DNA of 18,610 nt from DG-33 sp964345105 (GCA_964345105.1 CAYFPZ010000087.1:1-18610), one strand, 5' to 3'; positions 1-7,134 are shown, counted from the first letter of the stretch. Translations and numbers: made by a program. The notes: a model not told the origin generated them from the letters alone.

Positions 1-545
1 TCGGAGATCCAGACCATTGGTGCTTTCGGAGGATCCGGCCATATTTCTGATACTGCCGGTAAGCCTTCTCGATAAAAGATTACTGCGAGGGATGGTAAGT
101 CTGACAGCTCACGCGCTAAACTTTGACTTGACACAAGGACCACGAACTCGCGCAGCCGCTCGAGATTTTCGGGCAGCTCGGTTATGTGGGTAAGTTTCCC
201 GACCACGTTCTCCGCTGAAGGAGAATAGACAACTGGTACGAAGGCCAAATCAATTTGTTCAGGTAAAGTAACGCGCAACCAATTTTCCTCTATTATGTAA
301 GAGTTTTCGATGGTGAAGTCTTCAACCCATGTTTCCAACCCATAGCTTCGGAATTCGTTCTCGATGTAGCTTGCGGCGATCGCTTCAGCCTCAGTGCCTG
401 CAAAGCGTGGGGCGATGCTCGTCAAAAACTCCACGTGCTCGTAAGCGTTGCCTTCTGAAACCTCGGCTCTACTGAGTAAGGCTGGACTGCAGAGAGCCGC
501 GACAAAAACAAACATCAACAGAATGCGGCGCAAATTGAACCTCAT
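1..545 (-). CDS. Secreted M28-family-type peptidase, N-terminal part (cut by window edge)
   Basis: This reading frame runs without a stop from an ATG at 545 to the left edge, giving 181 residues. It begins with a typical signal peptide: basic start (MRFNLRR), a hydrophobic stretch of about 15 residues and a small-residue cleavage region near ALLSRA. The mature N-terminus (HVEFLTSIAPRFAGTEAE, then AASYIENEFRSYGLE) looks like the start of M28 zinc aminopeptidases, where a helix and an R-x-x-GT-E segment precede a PA-type insertion. The metal ligands would lie beyond the edge, so catalysis cannot be checked. The ATG overlaps the stop of the CBS gene upstream as ATGA, so the two are probably translationally coupled. 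The likely role is extracellular peptide degradation. A non-catalytic PA-domain protein is possible. Confidence 0.68.
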   Translation of the reverse strand, partial: MRFNLRRILLMFVFVAALCSPALLSRAEVSEGNAYEHVEFLTSIAPRFAGTEAEAIAASYIENEFRSYGLETWVEDFTIENSYIIEENWLRVTLPEQIDLAFVPVVYSPSAENVVGKLTHITELPENLERLREFVVLVSSQSLARELSDLPSLAVIFYREGLPAVSEIWPDPPKAPMVWIS

Positions 546-1009
546 TTACCCTTTCCCAGAGCGGCAGAATATCCCTTTATGATTTGGTGTAACCTTATCT
601 CGCCGACTATGATGTTGTTTTGCTCCATTACCGGTAGCCTTCTTATCCCATGTTCCATCATCTTGTTTAACACGTCTCTTACAGTATCTTTGGGACTGCA
701 TTTAACGAGTCTCCTGGACATGATATCCTCAGCGGTACCCCGATGCAAAGCTCGCATATCTGGGATCCCAAACATGTAGGGGGGCTTTCTGGGGGATAGA
801 ATACTTAGAGCATCGTGCTCCGTTATCACACCAACGATTTTTTTGCTTTCTTTGCTTTCGGTGACCCATACATGAGTTTCTTTTGTTAGAATATCCAAAA
901 TGCGGTCAATGGGTGCGTCTTTTTCAATAAGAGGCACGTCCTTTTTCTGGATAATCTTTTCAACTTCAAGTTCGTAAAATTTGGGCCCAACTCTTCTTGG
1001 TTCTGCCAT
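542..1009 (-). CDS. Tandem CBS-domain protein
   Basis: A 155-residue protein made almost entirely of two CBS repeats. The first covers about residues 15-75 (VEKIIQKKDVPLIEKDAPI, ending VGVITEHDALSIL). The second covers about 90-150 (AEDIMSRRLVKCSPKDTV, ending VGEIRLHQIIKGY). CBS pairs bind adenine nucleotides and act as energy or ion sensors on partner proteins. I chose the ATG at 1009 because AAGGGGA lies just before it and it leaves 11 bases after the antiporter stop. A GTG at 1081 would add 24 basic, low-complexity residues and overlap the antiporter gene by 61 bases. It lies between the antiporter and a secreted peptidase in one operon, so control of the antiporter is a reasonable inference, but nothing in the sequence proves it. 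Confidence 0.85.
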   Translation of the reverse strand: MAEPRRVGPKFYELEVEKIIQKKDVPLIEKDAPIDRILDILTKETHVWVTESKESKKIVGVITEHDALSILSPRKPPYMFGIPDMRALHRGTAEDIMSRRLVKCSPKDTVRDVLNKMMEHGIRRLPVMEQNNIIVGEIRLHQIIKGYSAALGKGK

Positions 1010-1020
1010 GTTTCCCCTTG

Positions 1021-2205
1021 TTAAAACTTTTGCGCTATGTTTAATCTCCTTTTGCTTTTTATCATCTTTAGAGCTTTCCACAACGCTGGAGGCATGATGA
1101 GGGTGGTGATTAAAACCATAACGAGAATGGCAGAAGTTATATCCGTGCCTATTATTCCGTAATCAAGCCCAAATTTTAGCAAGATTAATTCTACACCCGC
1201 CCTTGGTATCATGGCAATGCCAACAGTAAAGGATTCCCTGCTACTGAATTTTAACGCTTTTGCGCCAAGTCCACATCCAACAATTTTTCCGATAATCGCC
1301 ACAATTACCAACACCACTGCAAACCAGCCAACGGATGTGAATGCGCCGACGTCGAAACTCATACCCATCGTCACGAAGAAAATTGGTATGAAAAAGCCAC
1401 CCCCAATTAGCGAAACGTGTTCCCTGAGGCGCCTAGCGAAGTGGGTTTGACCAACGACCAACCCTGCTATGAAAGCCCCTATGATTGAGGCCATTCCGAT
1501 CTCCATAGTTATCAGGCCAAACGTCAAAACGATGACTAGCCCTAACAATAAGAGGCTCTCCCTCCCAACCGTGATTTTTTCTGAGAGTTTCCTGAGAGAT
1601 TTGATTCCAAAGGTTAGGGAGACAAGGAAAAACAATACAGCGAAGATGATGAACAAAAATATTTCTGCTAGATGTATCGCGCCGGTGGTCGCCACGGTGA
1701 TGAAAACACTTATCATCATTACGCCAATCACATCGTCTATTACCGCCGCCCCCATTATCAGAGTTCCCAACCTAGTCCGCAGCATCCTCAATTCTGTGAG
1801 GATGGATGCTTTCACCCCAACCGAAGTTGCCACCAAGCTTATGCCAACGAAAACCGCAACGAGGTGAGAAAATTCAAAGTAGATCGCCACAAGGTATCCG
1901 AGGACAAACGGTAAAACTACACCAAAAACAGCAACCACGCTCGACGCGACTTCTAGCCTTTTGAATTCTTCGAAATTTAAGCCAAGCCCGGTGGAAAAAA
2001 GCAAAAGCAAAATCCCGATTTCTGCGATGCGGGCGATAGGTTCTTGAGCGGGGGTTGTCAAAATTATGAGATTCCCGAGGATCACCCCCAAAAGCAATTC
2101 TCCGAAGATCGCAGGTTGCCTCAACTCCTTTGAAAGCAGCCGCCCCAATCCAGCTGCGATGAGGATTACCAAGAGTGCCGGTACGAAAGTCAGTTCTAGA
2201 GCCAT
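1021..2205 (-). CDS. CPA2-family cation/proton antiporter (Na+/H+ or K+/H+)
   Basis: A 394-residue polytopic membrane protein of roughly 12 transmembrane segments, matching the Na_H_Exchanger fold of the KefB/NapA type. Visible hallmarks are the N-terminal QPAIFGELLLGVILGN segment, the paired aspartates in AAVIDDVIGVMMIS (the ion-binding DD of electrogenic CPA2 members), GAFIAGLVVGQT, and IPRAGVELILLKFG near the C-terminus. There is no RCK/TrkA domain after the membrane part, unlike KefB/KefC. A free-standing CBS protein follows 11 bases downstream and may supply regulation. The start is ATG 2205. A TATA-like box at 2241-2250 predicts transcription starting near 2218, leaving a very short leader. 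It probably exports Na+ or K+ in exchange for protons at the cytoplasmic membrane. Ion specificity cannot be read from the sequence. Confidence 0.92.
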   Translation of the reverse strand: MALELTFVPALLVILIAAGLGRLLSKELRQPAIFGELLLGVILGNLIILTTPAQEPIARIAEIGILLLLFSTGLGLNFEEFKRLEVASSVVAVFGVVLPFVLGYLVAIYFEFSHLVAVFVGISLVATSVGVKASILTELRMLRTRLGTLIMGAAVIDDVIGVMMISVFITVATTGAIHLAEIFLFIIFAVLFFLVSLTFGIKSLRKLSEKITVGRESLLLLGLVIVLTFGLITMEIGMASIIGAFIAGLVVGQTHFARRLREHVSLIGGGFFIPIFFVTMGMSFDVGAFTSVGWFAVVLVIVAIIGKIVGCGLGAKALKFSSRESFTVGIAMIPRAGVELILLKFGLDYGIIGTDITSAILVMVLITTLIMPPALWKALKMIKSKRRLNIAQKF

Positions 2206-2237
2206 AGCGATGCCAAAGAGAATACCATGCGTTTATC

Positions 2238-2250
2238 TCCTATATATTTT
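2238..2250 (-). promoter_or_regulatory. TATA box for the antiporter-CBS-peptidase operon
   Basis: On the minus strand the sequence reads AAAATATATAGGA, a good archaeal TATA element. Its centre is about 40 bases before the antiporter ATG. The rest of the 224-base gap to the next gene (2206-2429) holds no gene I can support. Confidence 0.5.
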
Positions 2251-2429
2251 GTTTTGATTTCTGAGCGTGGCTTGACGGTCGAGTTCCTGCACAAGCTTAA
2301 AATGTTTTAGTTAACATGTGTGATTGTTGCATTTTAGAAAATTTAGGTTGATAAGTCATGTAGAACCGAGGTTTGTTTGAAAATCTATAAGTTAATGGCA
2401 GCGCTATAATGGATTCGTTGAGGTGAGCA

Positions 2430-2987
2430 ATGTTGGATAAAAAGACGATTTTTTTAATCGGGATAGTTGCGGTTCTGGGCCTCCTAAGTTTTGCGGTAGA
2501 TGATTATGTCGTGAAATTTTTCGTCGACCTCAGAACCCCCATTCTAAACGAGTTCATGATTTTGGCGACGGATTGGCTGACTGTCGCCGTCGTTGCGATT
2601 TTAATACCAGTTTTGCTGCTCTGGGTGTGGGGCAAAAAAAAGTGGATTCTGCCGTTGGTGTTGAGCATTGTGGTCGCGGTAGGGCTAACCTATCTATTCA
2701 AAGGCGTTTTTGCGGTACAGAGGCCCGAATTAGGGCTCATCGCTGCCGCAGGTTTTTCATTTCCCAGTGGCCACACGGTGACCGTTTTTTCGGTGATACC
2801 TGTTCTCAATAGAGGATTCCCCAAACTGAAGTGGTTTTGGGTTGGATTTGCTTGCCTTATTGGATTCACTAGACTCTATTTGGGTGTGCACTACCTTAGC
2901 GATATCATATTCGGGGGGCTGCTCGGATATTTGGTTGGTCTATCCATAATCTATCTCGGGGCAGAAAAATGGAAAAAATGGAAATGA
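2430..2987 (+). CDS. PAP2-family membrane phosphatase
   Basis: A 185-residue integral membrane protein with all three PAP2 signature blocks in order: K-G-V-F-A-V-Q-R-P (KX6RP) near residue 93, FPSGHTVTVFS (PSGH) near residue 111, and TRLYLGVHYLSD ([ST]RX5HX3D) near residue 148. The catalytic histidines and arginines are therefore intact. Members of this family remove phosphate from lipid phosphates or polyprenyl diphosphates at the membrane face. ATG 2430 is preceded by GAGGTGAG four bases upstream, a strong ribosome-binding site. Its end overlaps the kinase-like gene by 19 bases, so the two are surely co-transcribed. Given that partner and the lipid genes nearby, a polyprenyl or geranylgeranyl (di)phosphate substrate is likely, but this is inference. 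Confidence 0.9.
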   Translation: MLDKKTIFLIGIVAVLGLLSFAVDDYVVKFFVDLRTPILNEFMILATDWLTVAVVAILIPVLLLWVWGKKKWILPLVLSIVVAVGLTYLFKGVFAVQRPELGLIAAAGFSFPSGHTVTVFSVIPVLNRGFPKLKWFWVGFACLIGFTRLYLGVHYLSDIIFGGLLGYLVGLSIIYLGAEKWKKWK

Positions 2988-3562
2988 GAAGGCAGCTGTT
3001 TCACGTAACGGTGGGTATTGCGATAGTTGCATTGGTATATCTTGATGTGCTGAATGAGTGGGGTCTGCTGGCAATATTAGCGGCGGGCTCGGTTTTAATC
3101 CTCTTGAGCAGAAAGTACAGGGTTCCCATCATATACTGGTTCTTAGAGCGTTTTGAAAGACCGGAGTTCATGGAAATTTTTCCTGGCAAGGGATCCTTTT
3201 TCTTTGTCCTTGGGGCTTTCGTTGTTGTTTTGATTTTTGGCAAGTCAATCGCAATGGCGTCGATAATGGTGTGCGCATTGGGGGATTCCCTGTCTCATCT
3301 GGTTGGAAAGAGCGTGGGCAGGGTGAAACACCCTTTTAGCAATACCAAGTTTATAGAGGGGCATATCGTTGGCGCCATCATCGGTGCTTTGGGCGCGATG
3401 TTATTTGTCTCACCCCTAACAGCTCTCGTTGCTGCATCCATCGCGATGTTTGTGGAAGGCATAGACATTAAATTCAGGATGAGCTGGATACTAGATGATA
3501 ATCTCATAGTTCCTCTAACCGCCGGAATTGTTATGTTTTTGATTGGGTCCATTGGGTTCTAA
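2969..3562 (+). CDS. Dolichol/phytol-kinase-like CTP transferase membrane protein
   Basis: A 197-residue protein with about six or seven membrane helices, resembling the SEC59/DGK1/VTE5 group of CTP-dependent lipid kinases and related cytidylyltransferases. Recognisable blocks are RRQLFHVTVGI at the N-terminus, IFPGKGSFFFVLGA, CALGDSLSHLVGKSVGR with the conserved GD, KFIEGHIVGA, and DDNLIVPLTAG at the end. Start choice is uncertain. ATG 2969 follows GGGGCAG and overlaps the PAP2 gene by 19 bases, whereas ATG 2984 would give a 4-base ATGA overlap and begin MRRQLFH. The expected reaction is phosphorylation of a polyprenol, dolichol or geranylgeraniol using CTP. The exact substrate is unknown. 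Overlap with a lipid phosphatase suggests that the two oppose or complete one another. Confidence 0.82.
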   Translation: MEKMEMRRQLFHVTVGIAIVALVYLDVLNEWGLLAILAAGSVLILLSRKYRVPIIYWFLERFERPEFMEIFPGKGSFFFVLGAFVVVLIFGKSIAMASIMVCALGDSLSHLVGKSVGRVKHPFSNTKFIEGHIVGAIIGALGAMLFVSPLTALVAASIAMFVEGIDIKFRMSWILDDNLIVPLTAGIVMFLIGSIGF

Positions 3563-3579
3563 GGTCTTGTGAGCCCAAC

Positions 3580-3592
3580 ATAAATTTTAAAG
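3580..3592 (+). promoter_or_regulatory. TATA box for the phosphoribosyltransferase
   Basis: The sequence ATAAATTTTAAAG lies about 35 bases before ATG 3623. It predicts a start of transcription only a few bases before the ATG. No Shine-Dalgarno sequence precedes the ATG, which fits a leaderless or near-leaderless message. Confidence 0.5.
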
Positions 3593-3622
3593 ACTTAGCA
3601 CACCCAATAAAACCGCGTGTCC

Positions 3623-4240
3623 ATGCCAGCCCCTAAAAAACCTGAGAAATATGAGGTGCCGAGCTGGAACTTTATCTACGAGCTCTGCATCCAGGTCGCG
3701 GACCAAGTCAGGTGCAGCGGTTATAATCCCGATTTGCTTGTGGCGGTATCCCGGGGCGGGTGGATTCCTGGAAGAGTTTTGTCCGACTTACTTGAGAACC
3801 CAAATATCGCCACCATCAAGGTCGAGTATTACGTCGATATCTACAAGACGCACACGAAGCCTAAGATTACGCAGCCCCTCCCCATCGAGGTTAAGGGGAA
3901 AAAAATTTTGTTGGTTGATGATATCGCAGATTCCGGAAAAAGTCTCAAGCTCGTTAAGGAGCACTTGGCTGAGCAAGGCGCGGTGGAGGTCAAAATCTGT
4001 ACACTTTACTATAAGCCGTGGTCAATTCTAACCCCAGATTTTTTCGTGCGCAGTACGGATGCTTGGGTCTGTTTTCCTCACGAGATATTCGAGACGGTGA
4101 AGAAGATCTATCTGAAGCTAAAGGAACAAGGCAAATCACAGGATGAAATCGAGGCAGAACTCGTGCGGATAGGTATAAAGTCCCCCATAGTTAGGAAGTT
4201 CATGTCGCGGGTAGTCGAGGAGAAGACAGCTGACGCTTGA
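3623..4240 (+). CDS. Purine-type phosphoribosyltransferase
   Basis: A 205-residue type I phosphoribosyltransferase. LLVAVSRGGWIPGRVLSD near residues 40-57 is the N-terminal nucleotide/PRPP loop region. ILLVDDIADSGKSLK near residues 95-109 is the PRPP-binding motif, with the adjacent acidic pair. FVRSTDAWVCFPHEIFE supplies the hood/base-contact region seen in archaeal xanthine-guanine-type enzymes (COG2236). It should transfer phosphoribose from PRPP to a purine base in salvage. The base specificity is not decidable. I prefer ATG 3623 to the in-frame GTG at 3617 because it suits the predicted leaderless start. Its last 41 bases overlap the end of the TOPRIM gene on the other strand. Confidence 0.87.
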   Translation: MPAPKKPEKYEVPSWNFIYELCIQVADQVRCSGYNPDLLVAVSRGGWIPGRVLSDLLENPNIATIKVEYYVDIYKTHTKPKITQPLPIEVKGKKILLVDDIADSGKSLKLVKEHLAEQGAVEVKICTLYYKPWSILTPDFFVRSTDAWVCFPHEIFETVKKIYLKLKEQGKSQDEIEAELVRIGIKSPIVRKFMSRVVEEKTADA

Positions 4241-4631
4241 GGCCAGCGCCTTGGGTGCGCAGGAACTTCGCGAGCCCCTCGATATCCTTGACATCCTTGC
4301 GGAGGAGCGCCTTAAGCTTCTTCCGAAACTCAACTACGGGCTCCACCCCAAGTCTCTTTAGGTGCACGACGCAGAATTTTGCGATTTTATCACCGGCACG
4401 GTCAAAATCGGTTAAAACTATGATTTGTTTGAAGCCAGCCAAACTCTCAAGGAAATTCAGCAGGGTTTTACTACTGTTTGATACCCTGAAAATTTGCCCT
4501 TTTACCCTGAGTTCACGTAGCGCCCCTTCATCATCTACTCCCTCCACTAAAATTGGCACACCTGCACTAGCGCTTTCTCTCAGCTCATTGAGAAGTTCTT
4601 CCACTTGCTCTAACGTTTTCTCGGTGAGCAA
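4200..4631 (-). CDS. Small TOPRIM-domain protein (UPF0292-like)
   Basis: A 143-residue protein built around a single TOPRIM fold. PILVEGVDDEGALREL contributes the conserved glutamate, and IIVLTDFDRAGDKIAK contributes the D-x-D pair that binds magnesium in primases, topoisomerases and RNase M5-type nucleases. It resembles the small stand-alone archaeal TOPRIM proteins of the UPF0292 group, whose activity is not established. The only usable start I see is TTG 4631, because an in-frame TAG lies five codons upstream. It follows the 56-residue zinc-protein gene by 34 bases, so the two probably form an operon. Its 3' end overlaps the phosphoribosyltransferase gene by 41 bases in convergent orientation. 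Confidence 0.82.
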   Translation of the reverse strand: MLTEKTLEQVEELLNELRESASAGVPILVEGVDDEGALRELRVKGQIFRVSNSSKTLLNFLESLAGFKQIIVLTDFDRAGDKIAKFCVVHLKRLGVEPVVEFRKKLKALLRKDVKDIEGLAKFLRTQGAGLKRQLSSPRLPAT

Positions 4632-4665
4632 AGGCGCTCCGTCCTAAATTCATATTTTCACAAGG

Positions 4666-4836
4666 TTATTTGGGCCCCTTGTCGCTAATCCAGAGCCCCC
4701 TCCTCAAGCACTTTTTGCAGACGTTGATATCATGCATGAAGCATCGTGAGCAGACCGTAGAGCCGCACGCACCGCATCGATAGACATCGGTGCTCGTCCG
4801 TCCACATATCGCGCAGACACCGGCAACTTTGCCCAT
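4666..4836 (-). CDS. 56-residue zinc-finger protein with four CxxC pairs
   Basis: A short gene from ATG 4836 to TAA at 4666. The product has four CxxC knuckles: CAIC (residues 8-11), CGAC (21-24), CSRC (29-32) and CKKC (40-43), with a histidine at 35. This spacing can bind two zinc ions, as in HIT-type or B-box-like archaeal zinc fingers. The C-terminus is basic and tryptophan-containing (LRRGLWISDKGPK), which suits binding of nucleic acid or a protein partner. There is no ribosome-binding site, and a TATA-like GATATAAC lies about 23 bases upstream, so the message is probably leaderless. It is placed directly before the TOPRIM gene. I do not recognise a specific function. Confidence 0.75.
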   Translation of the reverse strand: MGKVAGVCAICGRTSTDVYRCGACGSTVCSRCFMHDINVCKKCLRRGLWISDKGPK

Positions 4837-4854
4837 TTTATACCCAAATAGACT

Positions 4855-4862
4855 GTTATATC
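4855..4862 (-). promoter_or_regulatory. TATA-like box for the zinc-finger/TOPRIM operon
   Basis: The minus strand reads GATATAAC about 23 bases before ATG 4836. This distance fits leaderless transcription. The remaining bases up to 4962 (end of carS) show no gene. Confidence 0.4.
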
Positions 4863-4962
4863 AAGTGATTAAAAGTTACCATTTAAAAATGGTCGCTCGA
4901 TAGCAGTCGTTTTAATTTTTCATGAGTCTAATTCCCTAGTGTTTGAAGAGGTTCCAGCAGCG

Positions 4963-5472
4963 CTAGTAGGGCCTGCTTTTAAATCCGAGCTTATATCCCA
5001 CGAAATTTGTTGCTAGATGGATTGGTGGGGTTATGATGAGTATTGTCAAGATTACCTCCCAGCTCGGTAGGGTCACCAGACTTGCTAGGAGCAAGGCGAC
5101 GAGCACAAAGCCGAGTTGATCCAGACCGGGTGCGGCATCGCCACGCTTGATGCCGATTCTACGCTTGATGAAACTCCCCAGCAGATCGCCGAATAGTGCG
5201 CCTAGGGCGAGCAGGAAGCCGAGTAAAAGATAGTGTGAGAAATCTTCGGCAATAAGACCTTGAATTAGCCCAACTAGGGTGCCGATCGTGATGCCAGCAA
5301 CGAGCCCAACCCATGTTTTACCAGCGCCGAAAATTGAGCGGCCATCGATAAATTTTTTGCCACCATCGATTGGCTTGCCCTCGCCCAGCACTACCGGCGC
5401 AGCATTCGCCACATAGGCGGGCAAGATGAACCAAAGCGCCCAAGCGATTAGGTCAAGTATCTCTTTACACAA
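4963..5472 (-). CDS. carS: CDP-archaeol synthase
   Basis: A 169-residue membrane protein matching the CarS (former DUF46) family, which condenses CTP with unsaturated archaetidic acid to give CDP-archaeol, the activated precursor for all polar head groups of archaeal phospholipids. Family marks are PAYVANAAPVVLG at the first helix, PIDGGKKFIDGRSIFGAGKT in the cytosolic loop (CTP-binding region), and GDLLGSFIKRRIGIKRG with APGLDQLGF. About five membrane segments are visible, as expected. The start is TTG 5472, preceded by GGAGAGGTAG at good spacing. No in-frame ATG precedes the PAYVANA helix. It is divergent from tes, which acts later in the same lipid pathway, and may share its promoter. Confidence 0.95.
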   Translation of the reverse strand: MCKEILDLIAWALWFILPAYVANAAPVVLGEGKPIDGGKKFIDGRSIFGAGKTWVGLVAGITIGTLVGLIQGLIAEDFSHYLLLGFLLALGALFGDLLGSFIKRRIGIKRGDAAPGLDQLGFVLVALLLASLVTLPSWEVILTILIITPPIHLATNFVGYKLGFKSRPY

Positions 5473-5524
5473 CTTTTCACTACCTCTCCCGCAGGGGACC
5501 TGTGTCGCTAAGACTTATGTCGAT

Positions 5525-5537
5525 GGTTTAAATATCT
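5525..5537. promoter_or_regulatory. Shared TATA core between carS and tes
   Basis: GGTTTAAATATCT is nearly symmetrical and reads as a TATA box on both strands. For tes it is about 30 bases before ATG 5563, predicting a very short leader. For carS it would start transcription near 5505, leaving a leader of about 33 bases that includes the ribosome-binding site. Confidence 0.5.
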
Positions 5538-5562
5538 CACCTTTCAATTGGTAAACGATTGA

Positions 5563-7062
5563 ATGAATGGAAAATTGCTTAAAAAGACGAAGAGCCTTTG
5601 CCCCGAATGTATGGAGCTCGTCAAAGCGGAAGTAGTCGAGGAGGGCGGCAAGGCGCTGATAAAGAAGGAGTGTCCCAAACACGGCAAATTCGAGGACGTT
5701 TACTTCTCTGATGTTAAGATTTACAAGAGGTTTGAAAAGTTCGCGGAGGTTGGCGATGGTATGGAAAATCCGCGCACGGAGGAGCAGCAGGGGTGCCCGT
5801 TCGATTGTGGTGTATGTCCTAACCATAAATCCCACACGGTTCTCAGCATTATCGATATCACCAATCGTTGCAACTTGCGATGCCCGATATGCTTCGCAAA
5901 TGCAGCTGTAGCTGGTTACGTCTACGAGCCGACATTTGAGCAAATAAAAGAGATGCTGAGAAATCTGCGCGCCAACAAGCCAGCGTCCCCTCCAGCAATT
6001 CAGTTCTCAGGAGGAGAGCCTACAATTCGGGATGACCTGCCCGACATCGTCCGCGCGGCGAAGGAAGCAGGTTTCTGGCACATCGAGGTGAACACCAACG
6101 GTATACGCCTCGCCCAAGATATAGATTTCATAAAGCGGCTGCGTGAGGCGGGAGTTAGCACCATCTACCTGCAGTTCGATGGAATGACTCCCGAGGCAAC
6201 AATCAAGGCTAGAGGTGCGGACATTCTCAGCCTGAAGTTCAAGGCGATCGAGAACTGTCGTAAGGCCGGTCTTACGAGCGTAGTGTTAGTGGTTACGCTT
6301 GTCAAGGGGGTTAACGACGACCAATTAGGAGACATCATTCGCTTCGCCGCGAAAAACAAAGATGTCGTGCGATGCGTGAACGTGCAGCCTGTGTCTTTCG
6401 CTGGTAGGATTTCGCAGAAGGAGCGCAAGCGATGGCGCATAACTATTCCTGATTTCATGAAGGCAGTTGAGCAACAGACGAATGGGCAAATCAAGACATC
6501 TGACTTTTATCCCGTCCCCTGCGTCGTGCCGATTTCACGTTTCGTCAGTACGTACTTGAGTAAGGAGTTCGTGAAATTCACTTGTCATGAGCACTGCGGT
6601 GCCGCGACTTATGTTTTTGTCGAAAATGGGAACATAATCCCAGTGACGCGGTTCGTGGATGTGGAAAAGCTCTTTGGGCTCCTCGATAAATATGCAGCGG
6701 AGCTGAAGAAAGGAGGTTTTGCGGTTAAAGCTAGAGTATTAGCAAAGATGGTTGGAGAAGTGCCCAGCACCATTGACATTTCTAAGGCGCCAAAGGGTTT
6801 CAACCTTCCGAAAATCCTGCTTAAAGTTCTGAGCACCGCCAGCTATGACGCACTGGCGGAGTTCCACGAGCGAGCGTTGATGATAGGATGCATGCACTTC
6901 CAAGATCCATACAATTTCGATTTAGATAGGGTGGAGCGGTGTGTGATTCATTACGTGATACCGGATGGCCGCATAATGCCATTTTGCACATATAACAGCA
7001 TCCATCGCCCGGAAGTTGAGCGGAAGCTTGGGGTCCCGCTGAGCAAAAAGGGCTCAAAGTAA
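5563..7062 (+). CDS. tes: Radical SAM tetraether lipid synthase
   Basis: A 499-residue radical SAM protein of the MJ0619 type, now known as Tes, which couples phytanyl chain ends to make macrocyclic archaeol and GDGT. The SAM-cluster motif is CNLRCPIC (Cys103, 107, 110), followed by the SAM-contact segment SGGEPTIR (149-156). Extra cysteines suit auxiliary metal sites: CPEC (13, 16), Cys37 in ECPKH, CPFDCGVC (78, 82, 85), Cys320, CHEHC (341, 345), Cys443, Cys460 and the terminal FCTYN (475). The length agrees with the family. The family was once proposed to methylate pterins, but the divergent carS neighbour favours the lipid role. A close paralogue acting on another lipid substrate cannot be excluded. 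Confidence 0.87.
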   Translation: MNGKLLKKTKSLCPECMELVKAEVVEEGGKALIKKECPKHGKFEDVYFSDVKIYKRFEKFAEVGDGMENPRTEEQQGCPFDCGVCPNHKSHTVLSIIDITNRCNLRCPICFANAAVAGYVYEPTFEQIKEMLRNLRANKPASPPAIQFSGGEPTIRDDLPDIVRAAKEAGFWHIEVNTNGIRLAQDIDFIKRLREAGVSTIYLQFDGMTPEATIKARGADILSLKFKAIENCRKAGLTSVVLVVTLVKGVNDDQLGDIIRFAAKNKDVVRCVNVQPVSFAGRISQKERKRWRITIPDFMKAVEQQTNGQIKTSDFYPVPCVVPISRFVSTYLSKEFVKFTCHEHCGAATYVFVENGNIIPVTRFVDVEKLFGLLDKYAAELKKGGFAVKARVLAKMVGEVPSTIDISKAPKGFNLPKILLKVLSTASYDALAEFHERALMIGCMHFQDPYNFDLDRVERCVIHYVIPDGRIMPFCTYNSIHRPEVERKLGVPLSKKGSK

Positions 7063-7120
7063 AGCTTTAATACGGGTAAATCGTTTGAATAAGGTAGAAA
7101 ATCATCTAGTAGATAGATTT

Positions 7121-7127
7121 AGAGGAG
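7121..7127 (+). promoter_or_regulatory. Ribosome-binding site of the thermosome gene
   Basis: GAGGAGG sits seven bases before ATG 7135 and is one of the strongest Shine-Dalgarno matches in the window. A TATA-like CTTTAATAC at about 7063-7071 may be the promoter, leaving a leader of roughly 40 bases. Confidence 0.5.
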
Positions 7128-7134
7128 GGATTTT

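Noticed and set aside
1010..1081. N-terminal extension of the CBS protein from GTG 1081
   Set aside because: It would overlap the antiporter gene by 61 bases. The ATG at 1009 has a ribosome-binding site and starts close to the first CBS domain.
2196..2228. Ten-codon upstream ORF overlapping the antiporter start
   Set aside because: The TATA box at 2238-2250 predicts transcription beginning after its ATG, and it has no clear ribosome-binding site.
2405..2412. TATAATGG resembling a bacterial -10 box
   Set aside because: The genome is archaeal and there is no matching -35. It is too close to the PAP2 start to act as a TATA box with normal spacing.
5515..5943. Antisense 142-codon ORF across the start of tes
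   Set aside because: It is the reverse of well-supported tes codons and has no recognisable motif. It would also cover the carS/tes promoter.
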